DNA of 64,000 nt from Amycolatopsis azurea DSM 43854. Lineage in GTDB: Bacteria > Actinomycetota > Actinomycetes > Mycobacteriales > Pseudonocardiaceae. Under the pieces are notes generated by a model. The model was not told the origin of the DNA, did not search any database, and was given only the letters and a program-made list of their open reading frames with translations. This document shows, piece by piece, positions 32,097 to 40,651 of the stretch. Location: contig NZ_MUXN01000010.1 in the NCBI RefSeq assembly GCF_001995215.1, forward strand, positions 62,001 through 126,000. The letters run 5' to 3'. The position numbers and the translations under genes are program-made. The first letter of the stretch is position 1; each line of letters opens with the position of its first letter.

Positions 32097-32528
32097 ATGT
32101 CTGAAACCACGTACACCGCCGTCGCCACTTCGACCGCGGAAGGCCGCAACGGCGGCCGGGCGACCTCCGACGACGGCGCGCTCGACGTCGGCCTCGCCGT
32201 TCCGAAGGCTTTCGGTGGCGCCGGCGACGGCACGAACCCCGAGCAACTGTTCGCCGCGGGCTGGGCGTCCTGCTTCGTCGGCGCCGTCCGCCGCGTCGCG
32301 GGTGCCAAGAAGGTGCCGCTGAACGACCTCGCGGTCGTCGCCGAGGTGACGCTGCACCACGACACCGACGCGGGCGAGTTCCACCTGAGCGCCGCGCTGC
32401 ACCTGGAGGCGACCGGCATCGACCAGGCCACCGCCGACGAACTGGTGCGGGGCGCCCACCAGGTGTGCCCGTACTCCAAGGCGACGCGGGGGAACGTGGA
32501 GGTCACGTTGGACGCGACGGTGGCGTAA
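32097..32528 (+). CDS. OsmC/Ohr-family organic hydroperoxide resistance protein
   Basis: 143 residues. Ohr hallmarks: NPEQLFAAGWASCFVGAVRRVA with the first catalytic Cys, and VRGAHQVCPYSKATRGNVEVTL with the second Cys. Start MSETTYTAVATSTAEGRNGG and TSDDGALDVGLAVPKAFGG are Ohr-subfamily features. The dimeric cytoplasmic thiol peroxidase reduces organic peroxides. Ohr genes are usually next to a MarR-type OhrR; here the divergent neighbour is a SARP regulator instead, with a shared palindromic promoter. The transcript is probably leaderless. Confidence 0.9.
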   Translation: MSETTYTAVATSTAEGRNGGRATSDDGALDVGLAVPKAFGGAGDGTNPEQLFAAGWASCFVGAVRRVAGAKKVPLNDLAVVAEVTLHHDTDAGEFHLSAALHLEATGIDQATADELVRGAHQVCPYSKATRGNVEVTLDATVA

Positions 32529-32599
32529 AGAGAGGAGGTCGTGAGTGATTCGCGTCGTTCTAACGAGGCGCAACGCAGAGGTGTCCTGTCGGGTGCCAA

Positions 32600-32654
32600 G
32601 TCCGTGAAGGCCTCCTTGAGGGACTCTGGGTCCCTCAAGGAGGCCTTCACGGAC
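32600..32654. repeat. Long intergenic hairpin repeat, family A copy 2
   Basis: Perfect 25-bp arms with loop TCTGG; the arm sequence is the same as at 25351-25401. Arms carry the GAAGGCCTCCTTG word. Confidence 0.85.
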
Positions 32655-32680
32655 CGGTGCTCGACGGCGAGAAGCGGGCT

Positions 32681-32723
32681 GAAGGGGACTTTCCTCTCAA
32701 CTCATGAGCGGAAAGCCCCCTTC
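32681..32723. repeat. Intergenic hairpin, family C
   Basis: Arms GAAGGGGACTTTCC and GGAAAGCCCCCTTC, 14 bp with one mismatch; loop 15 bases containing CTCATGAG. Built on the GAARGNNNCYTTC word. Confidence 0.7.
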
Positions 32724-32763
32724 GCCTAGGTCTTGCGGTCTTCAGAAGTGGCGGAGATTCGAA

Positions 32764-32822
32764 GGTGTCGCGAAAGCCACTTTCAGGGCATCTGACGTCC
32801 TGAAAGTGGCTTTCGCGACACC
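32764..32822. repeat. Long intergenic hairpin, family B copy 1
   Basis: Perfect 24-bp arms, 11-base loop. Left arm contains GAAAGCCACTTTC, right arm GAAAGTGGCTTTC; related to 43621-43663 and 62097-62149. Confidence 0.85.
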
Positions 32823-32876
32823 CGAGGTCAGCATGTGGGCGAGCGAAGCAACACGCCACCTTTGCCTTACCCCTCA

Positions 32877-35579
32877 CTAACGGCCCAAATCACTCACGAC
32901 ATCTTTCAACTCGGCCCGAGAACTCACCCCGAGTTTCGGGAAGATCCGGTGCAGATGCGTCCCCACGGTCCGGTGGGAGAGGTAGAGCCGCTGCCCGATC
33001 TCCCGGTTCGTCAGTCCCTCGGCGGCCAGTTGCACGATGCTCAGCTCGTGCGGCGTCAGCTTGTCGCGCGCGTCGGGGCCGCGGTTGGGGCTGGACTCCC
33101 CCGCGCTCCGCAGTTCACGACGCGCGCGTTCGGCCCACGCGGTCATGCCGAGCGCGTCGAAGGTCTCCCGCGCGGTGCGCAGATGCGCCCGCGAGTCGAC
33201 GGCGCGCCGCTGTCGTCGCAGCCATTCGCCGTAGGCCAGGTGCAGCCGCCCGCGTTCGGCGGGCCACCCGTCCAGCTCTGCTCCCAAGGCGGTCTCGAAG
33301 AGTTCGTCGCTCGGGTCGAGCACCGCGCGGGCGTAGCGCAGTCCGATGTGCAGAGCGGGCGCCGGGGTCGACAGGGCCAGCTTCTCCATCTCCGCGACGA
33401 TCTCCCGCAGCGCCTCGACCTGGCCCGCTCGGATCGCGACCTCGGTGAGGTCCGCGACGAAGTAGACGCGCAGCGCCAGCTGAAAGGCGGGATCGGCGGG
33501 GTCGAACAAGCGCCGCAGATCGGCGAACGCGTCGTCGAAGCGGCCTTCGCTCGACGCCGTGATGCCCCTGGCCAGCTGCACCGTCGCCAGTACCGGCCGG
33601 GCACCGGCGGCGAGCCCGGTCCGTTCGGCCTCGTCGGCCAGTGCCTTGGACTGTTTGTGCTCGCCCCGCAGCGCGGCGATCTCGGCCTGGACGGCGGTGG
33701 CGAGGCCGTACATGAACGGCTGCCCGGTCTCCTTGGCGAACTTGGCCGCTTCCGCCGCGACCGGTACGGCGGCGGCCAGGTCCCCGAGCCGGACCCGGCT
33801 CCACGCCTGGACGGCCAGCGCCCGCGGCAGCAAGCCGAGCCTGCCTTGCGCACGCAGCCCCGGCGCCGCGGCCGCGGAGAACCGGGCGGCCAGATCGACC
33901 GCGCCGACCTGCAATGACGCGCTGCCGAGAAAACGGTCGACCTCGGGATCGGCTCCGGTGGTGGCGGCGAGTCCGCGCAGCTCGCCGAGCACGGACTCCG
34001 CTCGTTCGAACGGCGCCACGTAGGCGGCGACGGCGACCAGACGCGGGTCCGAGTTCTCGACCGGCAGACCGTCCGCGACGGCCAGCAGCGTCCGCCGCGC
34101 CTCCGCGCCGGGTTCGGCCCAGAAGCAGCGCATGGCGGCACCCCACAGGACGCGCATCGCCGGATCCGGCTGCCCCTCCTCCGCGACCGACTCGGCCAGC
34201 CGCGCGAGTTCGCCGACCCGGGACAGATCCTCGCGGACGCCGTCCTCGAAACCGCTGAGCAGCCAGCTCGCCGTCGATCGCTGTCGTGGCGTGAGTTCTC
34301 TCGCGCGCGCGTCCCGGACGAGCCGTTCCGCCGTCTCGCGGCCGCCGGATTCGACGGCCTGCTCGGCCGCGCGCAGCAACCGGTCCGCCCGCCGTTCCGG
34401 ATCGGCGCTCAACCGGGCCGCCTGCTCCAGCGCGGCGACGGCGGCCGCCGTCCCGCCACGGTGCCGCGCCCGGTCGGCGGCGTTCTCCAGTGCGCGCGCC
34501 ACCTCCTCGTCGGCACCGGTCGCCGCGGCCGCCTGCTGCCAGGCCCGTCGATCCGGCTGCTCGCGGAGGATCTCGGCGAGCGCCCGGTGAGCACGGCGCC
34601 GGTCTTCGAGCGGCACCGACGCGGGGATCGCCGAACGCATCAGCGGATGCCGGAAGAAGACCGTCCGGGGTTCGAGGTCGATCAACCGGGCCTCGACCGC
34701 GGGCGCCAGTGCCGACGGCTGGACGTCTTCGCCCAGCAGCTCGCTCGCCGCCGCGAGTGTCTCGGTGAGCGAGCCGGTCTCATTGAGCGCGGCCACCAGC
34801 AACGTCGTCCGCACCGGCTCCGGCAGGGCGGTGAACCGGGCACCGAACGTGCGCTCCAGCCGTTCGGTGAGCGGCAGCACGGGATCGGGCGCCTCGGTCA
34901 CGGCCGACGGCAGTTCGGTCAGGGCCAGCGGATTCCCGGCGGCCTCGGCCAGCAGACGGGACCGGACCGGGGAGGTGAGCCCGGGGGCGACGGAGTCGAG
35001 CAGCTCGGCGGCCACGTCGCCGGGCAGGCGTTCGAGGTCCATTGAGGACAGTCCCGCGTCCCGCAGCGGCGACGGCTCCCCGTCCCGGAGCGTCGCGATC
35101 AGGACGATCGGCTCCGTGTCGATCCGCCTGGCCACGAACGCGAGGACGTCGGCGCTCTCGCGGTCCATCCAGTGGACGTCCTCGGCGACGATCAGCAACG
35201 GCTTGACCGCGGCCTCCTCCGAAAGGAGCGTCAGCGCGGCGAGACCGACGAAATACGGGTTGGGCTCCGCCGACTCGGCGAGCCCCAGCGCCGCCCAGAG
35301 CGCGGAACGCTGCGGCGCGGGCAGCGTGTCCGCACCGGCCCGCACCGGGTGCAGCAGCTGGTGCAGGGCCGCGTAGGCGAAATTCCGCTCCGCCTCGACG
35401 GCGGTCGTGCGCAGCACCCGCAGGCCGCCGACCGTCGCCGCGGCCACGGCCTCCGCCACGACGGCGGACTTGCCGATACCGGGCTCCCCCTGGACGAGGA
35501 CCCCGGCGCAGCCGTCGGCGGGCCCGTCGACGAGCTCGCTCAGGTCCTTCAGCTCGGCTTCCCGTCCGAAAAGCGGCAT
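32877..35579 (-). CDS. LAL-type LuxR regulator (large ATP-binding)
   Basis: 900 residues. N-terminal STAND/AAA ATPase starting MPLFGREAELKDLSELV, with Walker A GEPGIGKSAV at 31-40 and Walker B-like PLLIVAEDVHWMDRES. A long TPR-like helical middle (about 350-800) follows. C-terminal LuxR helix-turn-helix: KLTPHELSIVQLAAEGLTNREIGQRLYLSHRTVGTHLHRIFPKLGVSSRAEL. LAL proteins bind ATP and small ligands and activate catabolic or antibiotic genes. It may control the divergent tannase gene 185 bases away (inference). Translation begins at ATG 35579. Confidence 0.92.
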   Translation of the reverse strand: MPLFGREAELKDLSELVDGPADGCAGVLVQGEPGIGKSAVVAEAVAAATVGGLRVLRTTAVEAERNFAYAALHQLLHPVRAGADTLPAPQRSALWAALGLAESAEPNPYFVGLAALTLLSEEAAVKPLLIVAEDVHWMDRESADVLAFVARRIDTEPIVLIATLRDGEPSPLRDAGLSSMDLERLPGDVAAELLDSVAPGLTSPVRSRLLAEAAGNPLALTELPSAVTEAPDPVLPLTERLERTFGARFTALPEPVRTTLLVAALNETGSLTETLAAASELLGEDVQPSALAPAVEARLIDLEPRTVFFRHPLMRSAIPASVPLEDRRRAHRALAEILREQPDRRAWQQAAAATGADEEVARALENAADRARHRGGTAAAVAALEQAARLSADPERRADRLLRAAEQAVESGGRETAERLVRDARARELTPRQRSTASWLLSGFEDGVREDLSRVGELARLAESVAEEGQPDPAMRVLWGAAMRCFWAEPGAEARRTLLAVADGLPVENSDPRLVAVAAYVAPFERAESVLGELRGLAATTGADPEVDRFLGSASLQVGAVDLAARFSAAAAPGLRAQGRLGLLPRALAVQAWSRVRLGDLAAAVPVAAEAAKFAKETGQPFMYGLATAVQAEIAALRGEHKQSKALADEAERTGLAAGARPVLATVQLARGITASSEGRFDDAFADLRRLFDPADPAFQLALRVYFVADLTEVAIRAGQVEALREIVAEMEKLALSTPAPALHIGLRYARAVLDPSDELFETALGAELDGWPAERGRLHLAYGEWLRRQRRAVDSRAHLRTARETFDALGMTAWAERARRELRSAGESSPNRGPDARDKLTPHELSIVQLAAEGLTNREIGQRLYLSHRTVGTHLHRIFPKLGVSSRAELKDVVSDLGR

Positions 35580-35763
35580 GGTGCGGCATTCCTCCCCTGG
35601 GCCGGATGGCCCAGTCCGACGATACCCAAACGGTCTGGTTTGGACTTCCCGGCGGCGTCCACAGGATGTAGACGGCGTGTCAACACGCCCGGCCTAGCTT
35701 CGGTCCCATGCACAAGGCTTCCCGGCCCGGGCTGTTCTTTCGCATAACCGACAAAGGAAAGTG

Positions 35764-37341
35764 ATGAGACGCAAGAAGATGTTCCTGGCGGCGGCGCCGT
35801 TGGCGGCCTTGCTGCCGCTGGTGCTGACCTCGGTCACGCAGTCGGCTCCCGCCGAGGCGGCGACGTCGTCGTGCGCGGCGGTCCCCGTGCCGGCGCCCTC
35901 GGGCGCGCGGATCGAATCGGTCGAGGCGGCGCAGAAGCCGGGCGGGACCGTCACGTTCCCGCCGTCCCCGTTCGGGACGCCCGCCCCGATCACCGACGTG
36001 CCGGCCTACTGCGAAATCACCGTCACGCTGACCCACGGGAAGGCGGGCGACCACGTCAAGGTCGCCGTCGCGCTCCCGCGGACCGGGTGGACGGGCAGGC
36101 TCCAGGCGGTCGGCGGCAGCGCCTACACCGCCGGTGACTTCGGCGCCCCGCTCGTCCAGGCGGTCAAGGACGGCTACAGCGGCGTGACGACCGACGCCGG
36201 TGTCCCCCTGACCTTCCTCGACACCTCGTGGGCACTCACTCCCCAGGGCGAGATCGACAAGCCGCTGGTGACGAACTTCGCGACCCGGTCCGTGCACGAG
36301 GCCGCCGTCATCGGCAAGGACGTGACCCAGAAGTTCTATCAGCGGGCCGTCGGCTACTCGTACTGGAACGGCTGCTCGACCGGTGGCCGTCAGGGCTACT
36401 CGGAAGCGCAGCGGTACCCGGAGGACTTCGACGGCGTCCTGGCGAACGCGCCCGCCGTGCACTGGGCGGAGTTCGCGGTCGCGACCCTCTGGCCGCGCGT
36501 CGTGATGAACCAGGAGAAGACCTTCCCCTCGACCTGTGTCTTCACCGCGTTCCAGCAGGCCGCGATCAAGGCCTGCGACGGCCGGGACGGGGTCACCAAC
36601 GGCATCGTGGACCGGCCGGACGAATGCAGCTACGACCCTCGCTCCCTCATCGGCACGAAGGTGCTCTGCGAGGGCAAGGAGGTCACCGTCACGGCGGCGG
36701 ACGCCGAGGTCGTGCGCAAGATCTGGGCCGGGCCGACCGACGAGTACGGGCGACGGCTCTGGGCGGGTCTCCCCAAGGGCGCGGACTTCGGCCCGGTGAC
36801 GACGGCTCCCGGGTTCCCTGTGGCCACGGGCTGGGTGAAGACCTTCTTGAAGAAGCAGCCCGGCTTCGACACCGAGAAGCTCACCTATCGCCAGTTCGCC
36901 GACCTGTTCCGCCAGTCGGTGCGGGAGTACGACGACGTCATCGGCACCTCCGACCCCGATCTGTCGGACTTCCGCCGCGCGGGCGGCAAGCTGATCACCT
37001 TCGTCGGCAGCGACGACCAGCTGATCCCGCCGGGCGGCACCCTCCAGTACCGCCGCGAGGTGGAGCGGGAGATGGGCGGCCCGAGGCGGGTCGACGACTT
37101 CTACCGGTTGTTCCTCGCCCCGGGTGTCGCGCACTGCTTCGGCGGCGCGGGCGCCGCGCCGACGAACGCGCTGGGCGCGCTCGTCGACTGGGTCGAACAC
37201 GGCAAGGCACCGGCGACCCTGCCGGCGGCGAACGCGGACAAGACCCTGACCCGCGATCTCTGCCCGTATCCGCAGGTGTCGCGTTACCGCGGCCACGGTG
37301 ATCCCGCGGTGGCCACGAGCTACCGCTGCACTGCTCACTGA
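35764..37341 (+). CDS. Secreted tannase/feruloyl esterase family protein
   Basis: 525 residues from ATG 35764 (AAGGAAA upstream; GTG 35761 possible). Signal peptide: RRKKMFLAAAPLAALLPLVLTSVTQSAPAEA. Tannase-fold motifs: nucleophile in YWNGCSTGGRQGYSEAQRYPEDFDGVLANAPA, acid in GSDDQLIPPGGT, His in LAPGVAHCFGG. The Cys beside the Ser and beside the His form the CS-D-HC disulfide motif of fungal FaeB/tannase enzymes. Expected to hydrolyse feruloyl or galloyl esters outside the cell, releasing aromatic acids, which fits the aromatic-catabolic genes elsewhere in the window. Confidence 0.9.
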   Translation: MRRKKMFLAAAPLAALLPLVLTSVTQSAPAEAATSSCAAVPVPAPSGARIESVEAAQKPGGTVTFPPSPFGTPAPITDVPAYCEITVTLTHGKAGDHVKVAVALPRTGWTGRLQAVGGSAYTAGDFGAPLVQAVKDGYSGVTTDAGVPLTFLDTSWALTPQGEIDKPLVTNFATRSVHEAAVIGKDVTQKFYQRAVGYSYWNGCSTGGRQGYSEAQRYPEDFDGVLANAPAVHWAEFAVATLWPRVVMNQEKTFPSTCVFTAFQQAAIKACDGRDGVTNGIVDRPDECSYDPRSLIGTKVLCEGKEVTVTAADAEVVRKIWAGPTDEYGRRLWAGLPKGADFGPVTTAPGFPVATGWVKTFLKKQPGFDTEKLTYRQFADLFRQSVREYDDVIGTSDPDLSDFRRAGGKLITFVGSDDQLIPPGGTLQYRREVEREMGGPRRVDDFYRLFLAPGVAHCFGGAGAAPTNALGALVDWVEHGKAPATLPAANADKTLTRDLCPYPQVSRYRGHGDPAVATSYRCTAH

Positions 37342-37355
37342 GGTCCACCACACCC

Positions 37356-37395
37356 GTGCCCGTCGTGCCGCCGCCCCCTCCGGCACGACGGGCAC
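37356..37395 (+). terminator. Terminator of the tannase gene
   Basis: Perfect 15-bp arms, GTGCCCGTCGTGCCG and its complement, with a 10-base loop, starting 14 bases after the stop; followed by TTCCT. Confidence 0.8.
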
Positions 37396-37558
37396 TTCCT
37401 CACACTGTGAGAACTTCCGGGCTTACCTTTGCCCAACCCGTCAAAAGTACGGTATTCACAACGAGGGACATCGCGGCGGAGCAATTCGGACACCGGCGAA
37501 GACACCGTTCCCGGTGACCGAAACTCTTTGCACCGCAACGGAATCACCACGCCAGACC

Positions 37559-37594
37559 GTCATATCACCCCGCGTTCGAGCCGGGCGATATGAC
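37559..37594. promoter_or_regulatory. Inverted repeat upstream of the S1 protease
   Basis: GTCATATC at 37559 and GATATGAC at 37587, perfect 8-bp arms, about 90 bases before the protease start. Could be an operator; no regulator can be assigned. Confidence 0.35.
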
Positions 37595-37683
37595 CCAAAT
37601 GGTATGTACCAGTCGGGTAAGACGCCTCGTACGGTCGGGAACACATCTCCCCTCCCCCGCCCGTTTCCGAGGAAAGCGTCGAC

Positions 37684-39027
37684 ATGAACAGAAAGATCCT
37701 CGCCGCCACAGCCGCGGCCATAACCGGGGCAGGCCTGCTCACCGCCATCGCGCTCACCCCCAGCGCGAGTGCCGGTCAGGAAGCCACCTCGGGAGACCAG
37801 GCCCAGTCCGAAATGCTGGCCGCGCTGGCCCGCGACCTCAAGATCAGCCCCGAGCAGGCCAAGCTCCGGCTCGCGAGCGAACAGCGCGCCGCGGTCGCCG
37901 ACAACACACTGAAGAGGCAGCTCGGCACGTCGTACGCCGGATCGTGGCTGGACGCCTCCGGGACCACGCTCACCGTGGCGGTCACCGACGCCGCCCAGGC
38001 CGACCTGGTGCGCGCAGCCGGCGCGACCCCGAAGACCGTCGCCCGCAGCGCCGCCGACCTCGACGCGGCGAAGCTGCGGCTGGACGCCAAGTCCACCAAG
38101 GCGCCGAAGACCGTGCCCGGCTGGTACACCGACATCGTCACCAACTCCGTCGTCGTGCTGGCCAACGCCGGCAGCGAGGCCGCCGCGAAGTCCTGGGCCG
38201 CTGAGTCCGGCGTGCGGGCCGACCTGCTCCGGATCGAGGCCAGCACCGAACAGCCGCGCGCGCTGATCGACATCATCGGCGGCAACGCCTACACCTTCGG
38301 CTCGGGCCGCTGCTCCATCGGCTTCGCGGTCGACGGTGGCTTCGTGACCGCGGGCCACTGCGGCACCACCGGAACCCGCACTTCGAACCCGAGCGGGTCC
38401 GTCGCCGGTTCGAGCTTCCCCGGCAACGACTACGCCTGGGTCCGCGCCGACGCGGGCAACACCCCGCGCGCGCTGGTCAACCGTTACCCGGGCACCGTGC
38501 CGGTGGCCGGTTCGACCGAAGCGGCGCTCAACTCCTCGGTCTGCCGTTCCGGCTCCACCACGGGCTGGCACTGCGGCACCATCCTGCAGAAGAACGCCTC
38601 GGTCACCTACCCCGAAGGCACCATCACCGGTCTGACCCGGACCAACGCCTGCGCCGAACCCGGCGACTCCGGCGGTTCGTGGATCAGCGGCGACCAGGCG
38701 CAGGGCGTCACCTCCGGTGGCTCCGGCAACTGCACCTCCGGCGGCACGACCTACTTCCAGCCGATCTCGGAGATCCTGAGCGTCTACAACCTGCGTCTGA
38801 CCGTCAGCGGTGGCGGGCCGACCAGCACCAGCCAGCCGACGACGACCACCACCCCGACCGGGCCGACGACGTCGAACCCGCCGGGCGGCACCTGGGCGCC
38901 GTACACGTACTACGGCTCCGGCGCGACCGCCAGCTACGGCGGCAGCAACTACCGCGTGATCCAGCCGCACACCTCCATGCCCGGCTGGGAACCGCCGAAC
39001 GTGCCCGCGCTTTGGGAACTCGCCTGA
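37684..39027 (+). CDS. Secreted S1 serine protease (streptogrisin C/alpha-lytic type) with C-terminal carbohydrate-binding domain
   Basis: 447 residues. Signal peptide to about residue 30 (ending SASA). Pro-region 31-195 with the alpha-lytic-type fold (VPGWYTDIVTNSVVVLAN). Mature protease from about 198 (IIGGNAYTFGSGRCSIGFAV). Catalytic triad His225 in TAGHC, Asp249 in GNDYAWV, Ser329 in GDSGGSW. A Ser/Thr/Pro linker follows, then a chitin/cellulose-binding CBM5/12 domain at about 403-447 (GTWAPYTYYGSGATASYGGSNYRV ... MPGWEPPNVPALWEL). It is self-processed by analogy. The binding domain suggests action on chitin- or wall-associated protein. Confidence 0.93.
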   Translation: MNRKILAATAAAITGAGLLTAIALTPSASAGQEATSGDQAQSEMLAALARDLKISPEQAKLRLASEQRAAVADNTLKRQLGTSYAGSWLDASGTTLTVAVTDAAQADLVRAAGATPKTVARSAADLDAAKLRLDAKSTKAPKTVPGWYTDIVTNSVVVLANAGSEAAAKSWAAESGVRADLLRIEASTEQPRALIDIIGGNAYTFGSGRCSIGFAVDGGFVTAGHCGTTGTRTSNPSGSVAGSSFPGNDYAWVRADAGNTPRALVNRYPGTVPVAGSTEAALNSSVCRSGSTTGWHCGTILQKNASVTYPEGTITGLTRTNACAEPGDSGGSWISGDQAQGVTSGGSGNCTSGGTTYFQPISEILSVYNLRLTVSGGGPTSTSQPTTTTTPTGPTTSNPPGGTWAPYTYYGSGATASYGGSNYRVIQPHTSMPGWEPPNVPALWELA

Positions 39028-39032
39028 CCTGG

Positions 39033-39067
39033 ACCGCCCCCGGTGACCTCACCTCGCCGGGGGCGGT
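39033..39067 (+). terminator. Terminator of the S1 protease gene
   Basis: 11-bp arms around CCGCCCCCGG and CCGGGGGCGG with a 13-base loop, 6 bases after the stop. Confidence 0.8.
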
Positions 39068-39089
39068 TCCCTCCCCTGACGACGGCGCG

Positions 39090-39653
39090 CTGACCTCGGA
39101 TCTCGAATCCCTCGTCCCGCGCGCCAGCCGCGGCGACCCCGCGGCCACGAACGAGTTGATGTGCCTCGTCCAGCCGGTCGTCGAGGACTATTGCCGGAGC
39201 CGGATGGGTGGGACGGACGTGCGCGTGGTCGCCGCGGAGGACGTCGCGCAGGAGACCTGCCTCGCGGTCCTCGCCACCCTTCCGACGGCCCGGGCGACCG
39301 GCGGTTCCTTCCTCACCGCCGTCCTCCGGATCGCCGCCAGGAAGGTCGCCGCCGCCTTCCGGTGGCGGGCGCGGGACAGATCCGAGCCCACCCCCGATCC
39401 GCCCGACCGCGCGACCTCCGAGATCGACGAACCCGAGTGGCACGCCCTCGCCGCCGACGGTCATGAACGGTTGAGACGATTGATGACCGCACTGCCCGAC
39501 ATCCAGCAGGAGATCCTCCGGCTGCGGATCACCGTCGGCATGTCGGCCCCCGAGACCGGCGCGGTCCTGCGGGTGAGCCCCGGCATGGTCCGGGTCGCCC
39601 AGCACCGCGCCCTGAACAAACTCCGCACGATCATCAGCGAGGACGACCTGTGA
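39090..39653 (+). CDS. ECF sigma factor, SigD/ShbA-like
   Basis: 187 residues if started at CTG 39090. Region 2: ASRGDPAATNELMCLVQPVVEDYCRSRMG, AAEDVAQETCLAVLATLPTAR (the core-binding DVAQET motif). Region 4: RLRRLMTALPDIQQEILRLRITVGMSAPETGAVLRVSPGMVRVAQHRALNKLR. Resembles actinobacterial SigD/ShbA factors. Oddity: between the preceding terminator and the conserved start there is no in-frame ATG, GTG or TTG and no ribosome site; the first ATG (39160) would cut region 2. No anti-sigma gene follows; the LysR gene starts at once. Confidence 0.8.
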   Translation: MTSDLESLVPRASRGDPAATNELMCLVQPVVEDYCRSRMGGTDVRVVAAEDVAQETCLAVLATLPTARATGGSFLTAVLRIAARKVAAAFRWRARDRSEPTPDPPDRATSEIDEPEWHALAADGHERLRRLMTALPDIQQEILRLRITVGMSAPETGAVLRVSPGMVRVAQHRALNKLRTIISEDDL

Positions 39654-39694
39654 TCAGCCCCCTCATCGGCCCCGCGGACGGCCATACTTGGCCG

Positions 39695-40651
39695 GTGGAA
39701 ATCGATGTCCGGCACCTGCGCCTCCTCGACGCGATCGCGTCGGCGGGCAGCATCGCGAAGGCCGCGACCGCGCTGGGGCTCTCCCAGCCCGCGCTGAGCG
39801 CGCAGCTCCACCGGGTCGAGCGGGCGCTGGAGCGGACCGTGTTCGAACGAGACCGGAACGGCGTGCGGCCCACCGCGCTGGGCGAGGTGCTCCTGAACCA
39901 CGCGCGAAGGGTACTGGCCGCGGCGGACGAACTCGACCAGGCCATCCGCCGGTTCCATCGTGCCCCGTCCGAGGGCCTGCTCCGGATCGGCGCGCTCCCC
40001 ACGGTCTTCGCCGAGACGTTGAGCGGCGTGGTCGCCGCGGCCGCTCCCGGTCGTCCGATCGAGCTGCTCGCGATGACCAGCAGGACCGCGTTGTTCTCCG
40101 CGCTTCTCGATGGCACGGTGGAACTGGCGCTGTACGTGGACCATCCCGGCCAGGAGATCGTTCCGCCGGACGGCGTCCACATGCTTCCCGTCGGGACGGA
40201 ACCCGTCTTCGTGATCGTGTCCTCGAAGCATCCGGTCGCCGGGCGCGGCGAGGTGTCACTGGCGGAACTCGTCGATTCGACCTGGCTCGCGGTGGCGAGC
40301 GGGGACGACGAGTTCCACGATCACCTGACGGACGAGTGCGCCCGGGCAGGCCTTGGCACGATCACCGTGCAGGAGCTGGAACCGATGGTGCTGCGGCAGA
40401 CCGTCCGGCGCGATGCCCGCGCGGTGGCGCTGGCCCAGTCCCTCGATTCCGGTTCGACGATGCCGGGTTCGGTGGTGGCCCTGCGGGGCGTGCCGCTGAG
40501 GACGCGGCATGTCCTGCTGTGGCGCGACGGATCGCCGGTCGACGTCTCCGCCGTCCGAAGTGGACTGGTGCAGGCGATCACCGAGCTGGCCGCCATCCGG
40601 CATCGACTTCCCGAGTGGGCGGCGGCCAACCCGGGCTGGCTAGGCACCTGA
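39695..40651 (+). CDS. LysR-family regulator
   Basis: 318 residues from GTG 39695 (MEIDVRHLRLLDAIASAGSIAKAATALGLSQPALSAQLHRVERAL), the normal LysR N-terminus. CATACT lies 6 bases upstream, suggesting a leaderless transcript. An in-frame GTG at 39650 overlaps the sigma factor stop and would add 15 residues. The effector domain (residues ~90-300) is of the usual two-lobe type. It is unlinked to obvious target genes. The two LysR genes here are convergent and distantly similar to each other. Ligand unknown. Confidence 0.85.
   Translation: MEIDVRHLRLLDAIASAGSIAKAATALGLSQPALSAQLHRVERALERTVFERDRNGVRPTALGEVLLNHARRVLAAADELDQAIRRFHRAPSEGLLRIGALPTVFAETLSGVVAAAAPGRPIELLAMTSRTALFSALLDGTVELALYVDHPGQEIVPPDGVHMLPVGTEPVFVIVSSKHPVAGRGEVSLAELVDSTWLAVASGDDEFHDHLTDECARAGLGTITVQELEPMVLRQTVRRDARAVALAQSLDSGSTMPGSVVALRGVPLRTRHVLLWRDGSPVDVSAVRSGLVQAITELAAIRHRLPEWAAANPGWLGT

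Larger units (their letters stand above)
32529..32876. other. Convergent intergenic region packed with three long hairpins
   Basis: 348 bases between the osmC stop and the stop of the LuxR gene, no credible gene. It contains the hairpins at 32600, 32681 and 32764, each listed separately. Confidence 0.7.
37342..37683. other. Intergenic region
   Basis: 342 bases holding the tannase terminator (37356-37395), an inverted repeat (37559-37594) and presumably the protease promoter. No gene seen. Confidence 0.6.

Noticed and set aside
30383..35579. SARP plus LAL regulators as evidence of an antibiotic biosynthetic cluster
   Set aside because: No polyketide, peptide-synthetase, terpene or tailoring genes are adjacent; both regulators flank stress or hydrolase genes.
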